In this document: piece after piece, positions 52,625 through 60,135 of the stretch | Numbering within the stretch: position 1 is the stretch's first letter | Layout of the letters: each line of letters starts with the position of its first letter | Notes under the pieces: generated by a model | What the model was told of the DNA's origin: nothing | The model's database searches: none | What the model saw: the letters and a program-made list of their open reading frames with translations, nothing else | NCBI GenBank assembly: GCA_024234505.1 | Contig: JACKOD010000007.1 | Coordinates: 21,029-85,028, forward strand | DNA from: Hahellaceae bacterium | Lineage (GTDB): Bacteria > Pseudomonadota > Gammaproteobacteria > Pseudomonadales > Oleiphilaceae | DNA: 64,000 bases | Direction: 5' to 3' | Program-made: the position numbers and the translations under genes

Positions 52625-53404
52625 TTAACAATGCTTAAGGCAAATAACACTGATATTGTCCGCTATCGGAAACGACAAGGCCTTGGTGACCAGTTTTTCG
52701 ACTGTTTTCGGGCAGCTATGCCACACGACAAGCTGCTCAATGTCGTCGTTGGACAGGTTTTCGGTGAGACCATCGCTACATAACATCAGAATATCGCCCG
52801 AACGAAAGTCCACTAATGTGCTGCTGGCAGTTGGGCAGTCATAGTAGGGTGACGTCGAGAACAGGTTGTCGACGCCCCTTATGATGGTATCTTTGTACAG
52901 GTCGGCATTTTCAGAAAGCTCAGGGTAATCCTGTACCAGCTCACTAAAAAAACTGTGGTCCTGTGTCAACTGCGTTAATTTTTTGCTTTGGCTGCAATAG
53001 CGATAAGCCCGGCTGTCACCGGCATGCCATACCCGGGTTCGGGCCTCGCTGACTTCGGCGGTCACCAGGGTTGATGCGGCATTTCGGTATTGTTGGTTGG
53101 CTCGTCCGGCCTTGATTAAATAATCTCTCAGCTCATAGCATAGTTCGGAGGGCGGAAGGTACAACTTTTGTTGGTCCAATGCGTGAAGACCCTTTAGCAG
53201 CGTGTGACTGGCGAAGGCAGGGTGAGACGAACTACTGACGCCATCGGCAATGGCGATGCGGAACATCTTGAATGCTGACAGCGTCGCTTCCCCCTGCAGT
53301 TGATAACGTGTTCTTTGATAGGTGCCGCCATTAAACAGTATGCAATCTTGATTTTCTTTGTAATGGTTGCCAGCGGTGGTGCAAAAAGCAAATTCCAGAT
53401 TCAT
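52625..53404 (-). CDS. PP2C-family serine/threonine protein phosphatase
   Basis: A 259-residue metal-dependent phosphatase. Motifs in order: YKENQDC (D20, metal ligand), AIADGVSSSSHP (D54-G55), STLVTAEVSEART, VWHAGDSRAYRY, LCSDGLTENLSNDDIEQ and the closing DNISVICL. There is no membrane segment, so it acts in the cytosol, reversing Ser/Thr phosphorylation. No Hanks-type kinase is in the window, so its kinase partner is elsewhere. It is divergent from the FliG-like/MotA-like pair across about 300 bases, which suggests a shared function or regulator. AGAGAGG precedes the start. Confidence 0.9.
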   Translation of the reverse strand: MNLEFAFCTTAGNHYKENQDCILFNGGTYQRTRYQLQGEATLSAFKMFRIAIADGVSSSSHPAFASHTLLKGLHALDQQKLYLPPSELCYELRDYLIKAGRANQQYRNAASTLVTAEVSEARTRVWHAGDSRAYRYCSQSKKLTQLTQDHSFFSELVQDYPELSENADLYKDTIIRGVDNLFSTSPYYDCPTASSTLVDFRSGDILMLCSDGLTENLSNDDIEQLVVWHSCPKTVEKLVTKALSFPIADNISVICLKHC

Positions 53405-53701
53405 GAAGACCTCTCTTTATTCTTTGCCAAGCGGAATAAAACCTAAGCATAAGGTTCGAAATTTTGGTCGCTCAAACGAACGCTTGAGCCAGCATTTAGC
53501 CCTCTTTATATCTGAAATATTTTGCTGCAGGCGTTTAAGGCGTCAGCGCAATGCAAATCTGTCTATTATGGTTACTGACTATCATCGTTCTCGATGGCAC
53601 TCCAATTTAATACGCATAGCGACGCAACATGTCGCAGCGTGGCTGCATCATTCAATGGGGTTGGCATTACTCATTTATAACCAGCTTAAGGAAATTTGGT
53701 C
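53405..53701. other. divergent regulatory region
   Basis: About 300 bases between the PP2C gene and the FliG-like gene. A 117-codon frame at 53367-53720 overlaps both neighbours and lacks a start signal, so I do not call it. AAGGA at 53689-53693 is the ribosome binding site of the FliG-like gene. No clear promoter motif is visible. Confidence 0.35.
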
Positions 53702-54265
53702 ATGCCTGATTTTAAACTGACAATGGAAGGCAATTCCGTCGCTATCAATATGAAGCGCATTTGGACAGGTGTTCGCCGACTCGAAGACAATTCGGGTTTC
53801 GCCCTGGTGTTGAATTGTGATGGTGCAGAAGTGGTCGCACACCTGGCCAATACCGAGTTACACATACTTGGCTTACAGTGTCTGGCCCACATGCCAGAAC
53901 ATTCGCCCCGTTACACAGATGCGGGCGTGGAAGAAGCCTTCAGATTACCCGCCAGAAGACTCAAGCACTTCGATGATCGATCCATGCAGACGCTTTTACG
54001 CGAAATATCTTCAGATGGTTTGATCGATCTGCTTTGGTACATGGCGGATGAAGAGCTGATCCTGCAGGTGCTGAATAATTTGTCAAAGCGTTCAGCGCAG
54101 TTACTCATGGACGACCTGAATACACGCTGGCACGGCAAGAATCCGGATTTGGCTCTCGAATGTGACGCTAAACGGGGCCGAAAGGCAGTCCTGGAGATTA
54201 TGGAAGTGGTTAATCGCATGGTACTTGAGGGCGAGTTGCCTGACATGTTGGAGCAATACTCATGA
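53702..54265 (+). CDS. stand-alone FliG C-terminal (torque) domain protein
   Basis: A 187-residue soluble protein. Residues about 85-178 align by eye with the C-terminal domain of E. coli FliG: FDDRSMQTLLREISSDGL against VDDRSIQRLLQEVDSESL, and LNNLSKRSAQLLMDDL against LRNMSQRAADILRDDL. R130, D137 and D138 fall on FliG R281, D288 and D289, charged residues that contact MotA; K264 is replaced by W112, and K146 is near R297. The FliG N-terminal and middle domains are absent; residues 1-85 are unrecognised. There is no flagellar gene nearby. It is coupled by ATGA to the next gene, which resembles the MotA cytoplasmic domain. The start at 53702 has AAGGA eight bases ahead. Confidence 0.75.
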   Translation: MPDFKLTMEGNSVAINMKRIWTGVRRLEDNSGFALVLNCDGAEVVAHLANTELHILGLQCLAHMPEHSPRYTDAGVEEAFRLPARRLKHFDDRSMQTLLREISSDGLIDLLWYMADEELILQVLNNLSKRSAQLLMDDLNTRWHGKNPDLALECDAKRGRKAVLEIMEVVNRMVLEGELPDMLEQYS

Positions 54266-54822
54266 GTTCAAATACTGAATCATCTATCGGAACTACCACT
54301 ACGAAGCGTTTTGTGGCTCCGAATCTCTATGTCAGCGGATTGGGCTGTTTGTTCCTGGTGCTGAGTCAGGTACGTCAAATGGGGTGGCTGGCGCTAGACT
54401 CTGTTATTGAAGAAGCGGATCAACCGCATTCGTTGTTTCATCGTATCGAACCGCCTTTGCCTGAACCCTATCGGGATTTCGTCCTGGATATTCTGCGCGT
54501 TATGCTAGAGCTGCATAACGATCTTGAAAGCCTGCAAACGTACGCCGAAAGTGCCATCTATAGCATGAAGAATGATGAATTCGATGAATCGCTGTTACGC
54601 ACGCTTTGGCTACCGCTTTGGGCATTTTATAAGGATTGTCCACCCCTGCTGGCGTGCGAGTTTGGTCGACAGGCGATCCCCGTTCGTTATAAGCCTGGCT
54701 ATGACGCGCTGCAAAAATTACTGCAGGCGTATTCGTCGTCTCACTTTGAACAGACCCAGGAGGGGCAAGCCGGTTTAACGGCCGCAGTGTCGGCGTTTAT
54801 GGCATCGATACGCGCGGAATAA
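54262..54822 (+). CDS. MotA cytoplasmic-domain protein lacking membrane segments
   Basis: A 186-residue protein with no clear membrane helix pair. Two blocks match E. coli MotA: VRQMGWLALDSVIE (37-50) against the loop around MotA residues 89-102 (SRQMGMFSLERDIE), and CPPLLACEFGRQAIPVRYKP (126-145) against the C-terminal tail APPIAVEFGRKTLYSSERPS. R38 and D46 occupy MotA R90 and E98 with the same spacing of eight. In MotA, channel helices 3 and 4 lie between these blocks; here only a short linker does. It overlaps the FliG-like gene (ATGA). It reads as the FliG-contacting surface of a stator without the channel. Function is unknown. Confidence 0.65.
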   Translation: MSSNTESSIGTTTTKRFVAPNLYVSGLGCLFLVLSQVRQMGWLALDSVIEEADQPHSLFHRIEPPLPEPYRDFVLDILRVMLELHNDLESLQTYAESAIYSMKNDEFDESLLRTLWLPLWAFYKDCPPLLACEFGRQAIPVRYKPGYDALQKLLQAYSSSHFEQTQEGQAGLTAAVSAFMASIRAE

Positions 54823-54828
54823 AACAAA

Positions 54829-54859
54829 CTGACAGCCTGGTAAATCTGGAGGCTGTCAG
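54829..54859 (+). terminator. hairpin after the MotA-like gene
   Basis: CTGACAGCC (54829-54837) and GGCTGTCAG (54851-54859) form a perfect 9-bp stem with a 13-base loop, followed by A/T-rich ATTAAGTC rather than a T run. It lies between convergent genes and may serve both. Confidence 0.55.
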
Positions 54860-54958
54860 ATTAAGTCAAGACTAATTCATTTTATAAAACAAACTCGCCA
54901 CCTCCTGCCAGTAGGCAATTTGGGCTTTTCCTTCTCTGAGTCCTGCTGTGAGGCGTTG

Positions 54959-55858
54959 TCAGGGTAGCCCATTCGCTGCTCGATAAGCATAAGGCAGCCA
55001 ATGCAGCGACCGTTTTAACCACTCTTTTGTTTTGCTTGGCGTAGCTAAAGCATTAAGGAACCATGTATGGTCAAAGTTACTTGTACTTGGTTTTAGCGCT
55101 ATCCCCACTAAATAGTCAACACCGGCTGGCGGAGTAGCGAGTGTCATATTTGACCGCTTTACTTGAATGGATACGCCTTTTTTCCCCGGCAGAATGCTAA
55201 GTCCCGCAATGTTGATTGCAGAAGGGGTGTCATTGTATGCAAAAATATCTGCTCCAATCATATTGCCACCTCGATATGCGGGAACAAAGCAGCCTGCTTC
55301 CTCGAGCAACTTTGCAACGAGCGTTTCAAGTTCAAAACTGCTTAGACAATAAAGAAGATTTACCAGGGAAGGGTTGGCGGGGGTAGGAATAGCGCGATTA
55401 GTGATGTGCTGAAGCGCATTCAAATTTCCTGGGTCTTTAATTTCACGAAATGTACCGCTGTAGTAATAGCGATTCGCAGTCATGCTCGCAAGAATTGCAG
55501 GAACTTCGGTTATTGATAACTGTGGCGATTGTATGGTGATAGGGAGTAATTTGACGTACCCATTATAACCTTTGTGCTTGGTTGATGGTTTGAAGATTAC
55601 ATTGCCTGAAGGCGAGGCCATAGTTACCTTTCCATCGTGAATTACAACGATATTCTTGTGCTCTGTATCATTTCCACATTCAAAGAAAAGGCGGCCTTGT
55701 TCTTTTGCTCCACCTGCTGAGAGAAACGCCGCCTCATTTGCAGGGGCGCCGTTAAAATATATAGGGATTGCCGGAGAACCAAGTTCATTTTTACCCGCGA
55801 GGTAATCTTTAGCAAGATAATTGCTGTCACCCATTTTGGCATAAAAGTATCGTTCCAA
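54959..55858 (-). CDS. Mrr-like PD-(D/E)XK nuclease, with an apparent premature TGA
   Basis: A 299-codon frame. The C-terminal half holds a restriction-endonuclease-like core: LSSFELETLVAKLLEEAGC, then GGNMIGADIFAY (D204) and GVSIQVKR (Q232-V-K234), the E...GxD...QVK pattern of Mrr-type PD-(D/E)XK nucleases. The first 150 residues are unrecognised. The start is TTG 55858 with AGGAG eight bases upstream; ATG 55834 is the alternative. After the TGA at 54959 the same frame continues for 28 sense codons (QRLTAGLREGKAQIAYWQEV and on) to TAG at 54872, so the gene may have lost its tail by a nonsense change. It is A/T-richer than its neighbours and has no methylase partner, consistent with horizontal transfer. 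Confidence 0.7.
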   Translation of the reverse strand: MERYFYAKMGDSNYLAKDYLAGKNELGSPAIPIYFNGAPANEAAFLSAGGAKEQGRLFFECGNDTEHKNIVVIHDGKVTMASPSGNVIFKPSTKHKGYNGYVKLLPITIQSPQLSITEVPAILASMTANRYYYSGTFREIKDPGNLNALQHITNRAIPTPANPSLVNLLYCLSSFELETLVAKLLEEAGCFVPAYRGGNMIGADIFAYNDTPSAINIAGLSILPGKKGVSIQVKRSNMTLATPPAGVDYLVGIALKPSTSNFDHTWFLNALATPSKTKEWLKRSLHWLPYAYRAANGLP

Positions 55859-56374
55859 ACTATTGACTCCTATATTAAGCCCTAGCAGTGTATTGATGAA
55901 ATGGCTCTGAATAAGTTCATCTCAATGACTTCCAAATGCACCTTAATCAGTCCACTATTTAATCCCTTGCAAATGTTGCACAACGCGCTCTAAAAGCGAG
56001 GCAGACGCACGCCAAAAAAGAAGCCCTACTTAGCCCACCTAAAACCACCTAACGAGTCTGACTATAGTCACCCATTTCCAGCAAAACCAACCTTTAAACC
56101 GAAAAAAATCGAATATTTTTTGAACATGTTTAAGGTGTGATCAAAACTTGCAATATAAGGATACGCAATATTGCAAACGGCCTTTTTCGGGCTTTCTATG
56201 AGGGATTTTGGCAGGCAAACTTGAGCGGATTTTATCGTCAGATCAGCAAGTCAATTAGGTGAATGTACAAGCACGACTTATAGATGGGAGCCGGGGATAT
56301 TTAACCCCCAACTGAATAACGGTATCCCTAACCGCATTACAAAATCAAACGCTACCGACTATCAGGAAGAGTAA
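55859..56374. other. intergenic region with one inverted repeat
   Basis: About 515 A/T-rich bases without a convincing gene. TTGCAATAT (56148-56156) and ATATTGCAA (56168-56176) make a perfect 9-bp inverted repeat with an 11-base spacer, close to CCTTTTTCGG; this may be an operator or, with the T run, a terminator. No attC or att site pattern was found. Confidence 0.4.
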
Positions 56375-56851
56375 ATGACCACTCATAAAAACATTGTCTT
56401 TGTATTTCTGTTGAATATTACTGCGCTGTTTCAGGTTGCACATGCAGATGAACCGTTTGAATTCGAGACGCCACCCACACGACTCATCACGCTAAGTGAT
56501 ATTCAGACACTTAAGCCTTTGGCCAGTGTCGAAAGTATTAAAGCAGTATTTGGCGAGCCTTTACGTGCTGGCGGTATAGCGATTGGTTGGCCTAAACAAG
56601 AACATGCCGAGGCTTACAGTGAAAATGAGCAATGGAAACGGGCTTACTGGTTTTTCTTCCAACGAGGCAAAAGCGGTCGTCCTGAACATCCCTTAAAATT
56701 AGAATACGTAGCCTCCCTAAAAGATGACGTTAAAGATATTTCCGATCCTTTATTGGATTTAATCCCCAAGATGACCATTGACTGGCCCACAGAGAAAGCA
56801 GGTGAATCGCTTATGCAAGTGTATTTCGGCGTTGCCCCCTCGCGGGAATAA
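56375..56851 (+). CDS. small exported protein of unknown function
   Basis: A 158-residue protein with a signal peptide (MTTHKNIVFVFLLNITALFQ, cleavage near AHA|D). The mature part is acidic with several aromatic clusters (WKRAYWFFFQRGKSG) and contains SVESIKAVFGEPLRAGGIAI, which recalls small lipoprotein/SmpA-like modules, though not convincingly. GGAAGAG precedes ATG 56375. There is no informative neighbour. Confidence 0.65.
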   Translation: MTTHKNIVFVFLLNITALFQVAHADEPFEFETPPTRLITLSDIQTLKPLASVESIKAVFGEPLRAGGIAIGWPKQEHAEAYSENEQWKRAYWFFFQRGKSGRPEHPLKLEYVASLKDDVKDISDPLLDLIPKMTIDWPTEKAGESLMQVYFGVAPSRE

Positions 56852-57031
56852 GTGCCTGCCCTCGATGTTGTGTCTGCATCGTGTTATTCCGAGATCCTCC
56901 GCACCAAGGAAGTCCGCCGCAGCAATTACTCTCTTGGGCAGCGCTGGCTCGCCTTCAGCCAGGACCATTCCTGAATAAACCAGCATCATGCAAACTATCG
57001 CTAAAATATGCCGTCTTATTCGGATAATCAT
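56759..57031 (-). CDS. possible small secreted protein or gene remnant
   Basis: From ATG 57031 (GGGAG twelve bases upstream) the frame encodes a good signal peptide (MIIRIRRHILAIVCMMLVYS, then GMVLA|E) and a short mature part, and then runs antisense through the last 93 bases of the preceding gene. The signal peptide looks real; the part that overlaps the other gene probably does not. It may be the 5' end of a gene whose remainder was lost. Confidence 0.35.
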   Translation of the reverse strand: MIIRIRRHILAIVCMMLVYSGMVLAEGEPALPKRVIAAADFLGAEDLGITRCRHNIEGRHLFPRGGNAEIHLHKRFTCFLCGPVNGHLGD

Positions 57032-57043
57032 CTGCTCTCCCAT

Positions 57044-57382
57044 CCCTTAGCTGGCTTGAGTATTCATATCGTAATGTTGGATGAACTCCGGCAATCACGG
57101 TAGGGGAGTTAATGTCGATAAAGCACGACATGATTTTGTATGTGCTGGTCGCCATATCATCCAGACGACCAGCGCCTTCCAGGGCTAAGGACTCACTTTA
57201 TTGGCACAGCGTTTCAATATACCTGGCAACGCAAGACAATGTTCCGTCCTTGCTGTCGGCAAGATCAGCATCTTAAATGAAATTCAGAGACTGGCACTCA
57301 GAGATCAATAAGTGAGCCTAATGATTCAGATTTACAGTTGACCCGTTTTAAGACTATATTTGGTCTGAAATGGAGAGCCCTT
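57044..57382. other. intergenic region before the toxin-antitoxin pair
   Basis: About 340 bases with no recognisable gene. The promoter of the antitoxin gene probably lies at 57320-57370 (TTGACC at 57338, weak -10 TATATT at about 57356). An autoregulatory palindrome is expected by family but none stands out. Confidence 0.35.
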
Positions 57383-57658
57383 ATGAAACTATCAAGTCAA
57401 ATTAAGCCGATCAGTTACCTCAAAGCCCACGCCGCAGACATTGTGCGGAATTTGTCTGCGCAAGGTGAGCCGCTGGTTATCACCCAGAATGGCGAAGCCA
57501 AGGTGGTTATGCAGGATATCGAAAGTTATGAGCAAACTCAGGAAACGTTAGCGCTACTCAAGATGCTTGCGCTTGGCATGCGCCAGATAGAAGAAGACAA
57601 AGTGCAGCCTGCAGAAGACGTTATCCTGCGACTCCGTAACCGGGGTAAGCAACGCTAA
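57383..57658 (+). CDS. Phd/YefM-family antitoxin
   Basis: A 91-residue protein with the Phd/YefM N-terminal DNA-binding fold: MKLSSQIKPISYLKAHAADI, then GEPLVITQNGEAKVVMQDIE (about 30-50). The C-terminal part (about 55-91), rich in charged helices, would bind and neutralise the toxin encoded immediately downstream (TAATG overlap). Such antitoxins repress their own promoter together with the toxin. The frame opens at 57338; ATG 57383 fits the family start. Confidence 0.88.
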   Translation: MKLSSQIKPISYLKAHAADIVRNLSAQGEPLVITQNGEAKVVMQDIESYEQTQETLALLKMLALGMRQIEEDKVQPAEDVILRLRNRGKQR

Positions 57659-57984
57659 TGGTACATCCGGTATTTCTGACACACGATGCGTCTCGCGACT
57701 TAGAGGCGCTGTATGATTACATTGAATCCCATGACGTACCAGGCAAAGCAGACTACGTTCTCGATCAAATAGAACAGGCCTTTTCGAGCCTTTCTGAAAA
57801 TCCGGAACGGGGCGTTTATCCAAAGGAACTGCTGGCTGTTGGACTTCGCGAGTACCGCGAGATTTTTTTCAAACCCTATCGCATTATCTATCGTATCGTG
57901 GCCGAAAAGGTTTATGTCATGGTAATTGCCGATGGTCGCCGCGATATGCAGGCTTTGCTGCAACGACGGCTACTGCAAGCTTGA
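57658..57984 (+). CDS. RelE/ParE-family toxin
   Basis: A 108-residue protein of the RelE/ParE superfamily: FLTHDASRDLEALYDYIESH, then SSLSENPERGVYPKELLAVG, YREIFFKPYRIIYRI and VYVMVIADGRRDMQALLQRR. The PYRIIYRI and IADGRRDM blocks are typical of ParE-type members, whose best-studied representatives poison gyrase; RelE-like members cleave mRNA. The distinction cannot be made here. It starts in the antitoxin stop codon (TAATG). Confidence 0.88.
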   Translation: MVHPVFLTHDASRDLEALYDYIESHDVPGKADYVLDQIEQAFSSLSENPERGVYPKELLAVGLREYREIFFKPYRIIYRIVAEKVYVMVIADGRRDMQALLQRRLLQA

Positions 57985-58430
57985 GCCCCCATCCTTGTTG
58001 ATGCAGCCCCTATTACGCTTTAAAGGCGCGAGCACTAAAAAGGTGATTTGGTACATTCTTTTAATGAGTGCCTGTCCCTGAGGTTCTATTAAACACTAGG
58101 GTAGTGATGACCTGACGTTGCTGGCACTGATCGGGCCGAGCACGGGTGCTTTCCTCCGTCAATGGGCGTGAAAGTTTGCTTCAACGTTAAACATCCACAT
58201 TCCCGATTAAGTTCGCAAGAAACGGGTCGAGCCGATCCAGCCGTGCTATTACTCTGTAAGTGTGCTGTCGTATTGAACCCGATCCGCACGGCGTCGTGTC
58301 CGACGCAGATAACGACGACCCAAATGAGGTAGCCTTGCCGACATTTGGTAAACTGGTTAGCGCTTCATCGCCGGATCGTCGATACGGGTACACGGCGCTA
58401 TCACTATGTGAAACCTGTAAGGAGCCGCAC
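57985..58430. other. intergenic region upstream of the alkylation-repair cluster
   Basis: About 445 bases. The frame of the AraC-MGMT gene remains open back to 58260, but that stretch has no start signal and no similarity to Ada; its amino acids look random. Short G/C repeats (CGACGACC, GATCGTCGATAC) are present. An Ada-type operator could be here, but I cannot identify one. Confidence 0.35.
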
Positions 58431-59324
58431 ATGTCCACCTCAAAAGCGTCCACACAGCAGCAAACGGACTATGAACGTATCGAGAAGGCGATCCATTTTA
58501 TTAACGATACTTTCAAAACGCAGCCGTCGTTGGAAGCCATCGCCGACGCAGTACATGTCAGTCCGTATCATTTTCAGCGTATGTTCACCCAGTGGGCCGG
58601 GGTTAGCCCGAAAAAGTTCATGCAATACCTCAGTTTGAGCCATGCGAAGGATTTGCTGAAAAAACGCATGACCTTGCAGGATGCGGCCTATGAAACGGGT
58701 TTGTCCGGCGCGGGGCGTTTGCATGATTTGTTTGTCCGTATCGAGGGTATGACTCCGGGTGAATTCAAAAACGGTGGCGCGGATCTGGCAATTAATTATT
58801 GTTTTGCGGAAAGCCCGTTCGGCAAAGTCATCGTGGCATCGACGCCCAAAGGCGTGTGCCATCTGTTTTTTGAAGAAGACAAACACAAAGCCCTGTCGGA
58901 TTTAAAAGCACGTTTTCCCAATGCGTCGTATTCCCAAATTACCGACAAGTTCCAGCAGGATGCGCTGTTTATCTTTCAGGAGGATGGGAAAAAGCTGGAT
59001 CAAATCAAACTCCATCTAGTCGGTTCGCCATTTCAGATTAAAGTCTGGGAAAGTCTGTTGAAAATTCCCATGGGGGCGCTCTCTACCTATGGTGATATTG
59101 CGCAACAGATTGGCAGTCCTCAATCCGCCCGTGCCGTGGGCACAGCCATTGGCAATAATCCGGTCGCGTTTCTCATTCCATGCCATCGCGTGATTCAACG
59201 TAGCGGCAAGTTCGGCGGCTATATGTGGGGGCAGGACAAGAAAAGCGCCATCATCGGCTGGGAGGCAGCGAAAACGGAAGCAGCAAACGTGGACGCCTTA
59301 GAAATAGGTGCGAACTATGCCTGA
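58431..59324 (+). CDS. AraC-type regulator fused to O6-methylguanine-DNA methyltransferase (Ada without its metal-binding domain)
   Basis: A 297-residue protein with an AraC-type DNA-binding domain (about 14-110; LEAIADAVHVSPYHFQRMFT, MTLQDAAYETGLSGAGRLHD, MTPGEFK) and a methyltransferase domain (about 200-285) with the acceptor cysteine C251 in FLIPCHRVIQRSGKFGGY. It removes methyl groups from O6-methylguanine and may activate repair genes. Full-length Ada also has an N-terminal zinc domain that takes methyl groups from phosphotriesters; here that domain is missing, yet a stand-alone copy lies three genes on. AAGGAG precedes ATG 58431. Confidence 0.93.
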   Translation: MSTSKASTQQQTDYERIEKAIHFINDTFKTQPSLEAIADAVHVSPYHFQRMFTQWAGVSPKKFMQYLSLSHAKDLLKKRMTLQDAAYETGLSGAGRLHDLFVRIEGMTPGEFKNGGADLAINYCFAESPFGKVIVASTPKGVCHLFFEEDKHKALSDLKARFPNASYSQITDKFQQDALFIFQEDGKKLDQIKLHLVGSPFQIKVWESLLKIPMGALSTYGDIAQQIGSPQSARAVGTAIGNNPVAFLIPCHRVIQRSGKFGGYMWGQDKKSAIIGWEAAKTEAANVDALEIGANYA

Positions 59325-60054
59325 TCTGCTAGAAAAAACGACGCCAGATCTGTTAGAAAAAATCGCACAGACCGACTGGCAAGCCGTATCGGATTCGATT
59401 AATGACAAAGGCTATGCGCTTTTGCCGGGGTTTCTCAGCGCAGCGCAATGCCAAAGCTTAATCGGGCGATTTGACAATACCGACGAATACCGCAAAACGG
59501 TGGTGATGGCTCGTTATCGCTTTGGCCAGGGTTTGTATAAGTACTGGGATTATCCGTTGCCGGAATTGGTGCAAACGTTACGCGAAAATCTTTATCCGAA
59601 ACTGGTGCCGATAGCCAATCACTGGATGGACCTACTACGTATCGATAAGCAGTTTCCCAACCGCTTTAGTGAATTGCAGACGGCATGTCACCAATGCGGA
59701 CAACAAAAGCCAACGCCGTTAATTCTTCAGTATGGCGAGGGTGGTTACAACACTCTGCACCAGGATCTTTACGGCGAGGTGTATTTTCCGCTACAAGCGG
59801 CCTGCTTCCTGAGTGAGCCGGAAAAGGATTATACGGGCGGCGAATTTGTGCTTACCGAGCAGGTGCCAAGAGCGCAATCAAAGGCGCTGGTGTTGACGCC
59901 CAAGCGTGGCGATATGATCGTTTTCACCACTCAGTTCCGGCCGGTCAAAGGTGTGCGGGGTTACTATCGGGCTAATATGCGCCACGGTGTCAGCGAAGTG
60001 CGTAGTGGTATGCGCTACGCGGTAGGGATTATTTTTCACGATGCGGTAAGTTAG
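59317..60054 (+). CDS. 2-oxoglutarate/Fe(II)-dependent oxygenase
   Basis: A 245-residue double-stranded beta-helix oxygenase. The metal triad is visible as HQD in GGYNTLHQDLYGEVYFPLQA and a distal His, most likely in FTTQFRPVKGV...MRHGVSEVRSGMRYAVG. Relatives are annotated as uncharacterised prolyl-hydroxylase-like or Ada/AlkB-linked oxygenases. It overlaps the end of the AraC-MGMT gene by eight bases, so it belongs to the alkylation-repair operon; whether it acts on DNA or protein is unknown. The first 16 residues (PDLLEKTTPDLLEKIA) are a duplication encoded by a 24-bp direct repeat. Confidence 0.85.
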   Translation: MPDLLEKTTPDLLEKIAQTDWQAVSDSINDKGYALLPGFLSAAQCQSLIGRFDNTDEYRKTVVMARYRFGQGLYKYWDYPLPELVQTLRENLYPKLVPIANHWMDLLRIDKQFPNRFSELQTACHQCGQQKPTPLILQYGEGGYNTLHQDLYGEVYFPLQAACFLSEPEKDYTGGEFVLTEQVPRAQSKALVLTPKRGDMIVFTTQFRPVKGVRGYYRANMRHGVSEVRSGMRYAVGIIFHDAVS

Positions 60055-60135
60055 GTAAAAGTCGCTGCTACAGAAGACATCAGGCCAAGCGAACTGACGG
60101 CGCGACACAGTTTTAGGGGCTGGCTTAGCATTTGT

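Noticed and set aside
52625..54822. Part of a flagellar operon
   Set aside because: No other flagellar gene is near, and both motor-like proteins lack the domains needed to assemble into rotor or stator.
54872..54961. Selenocysteine at the in-frame TGA of the nuclease gene
   Set aside because: No SECIS-like hairpin was seen directly after the TGA and nucleases of this type are not known to use selenocysteine; a nonsense change is simpler.
55859..56374. Integron attC or phage attachment site in the A/T-rich gap
   Set aside because: The 9-bp inverted repeat lacks the R and L box pattern of attC sites and no direct-repeat att pair was found.
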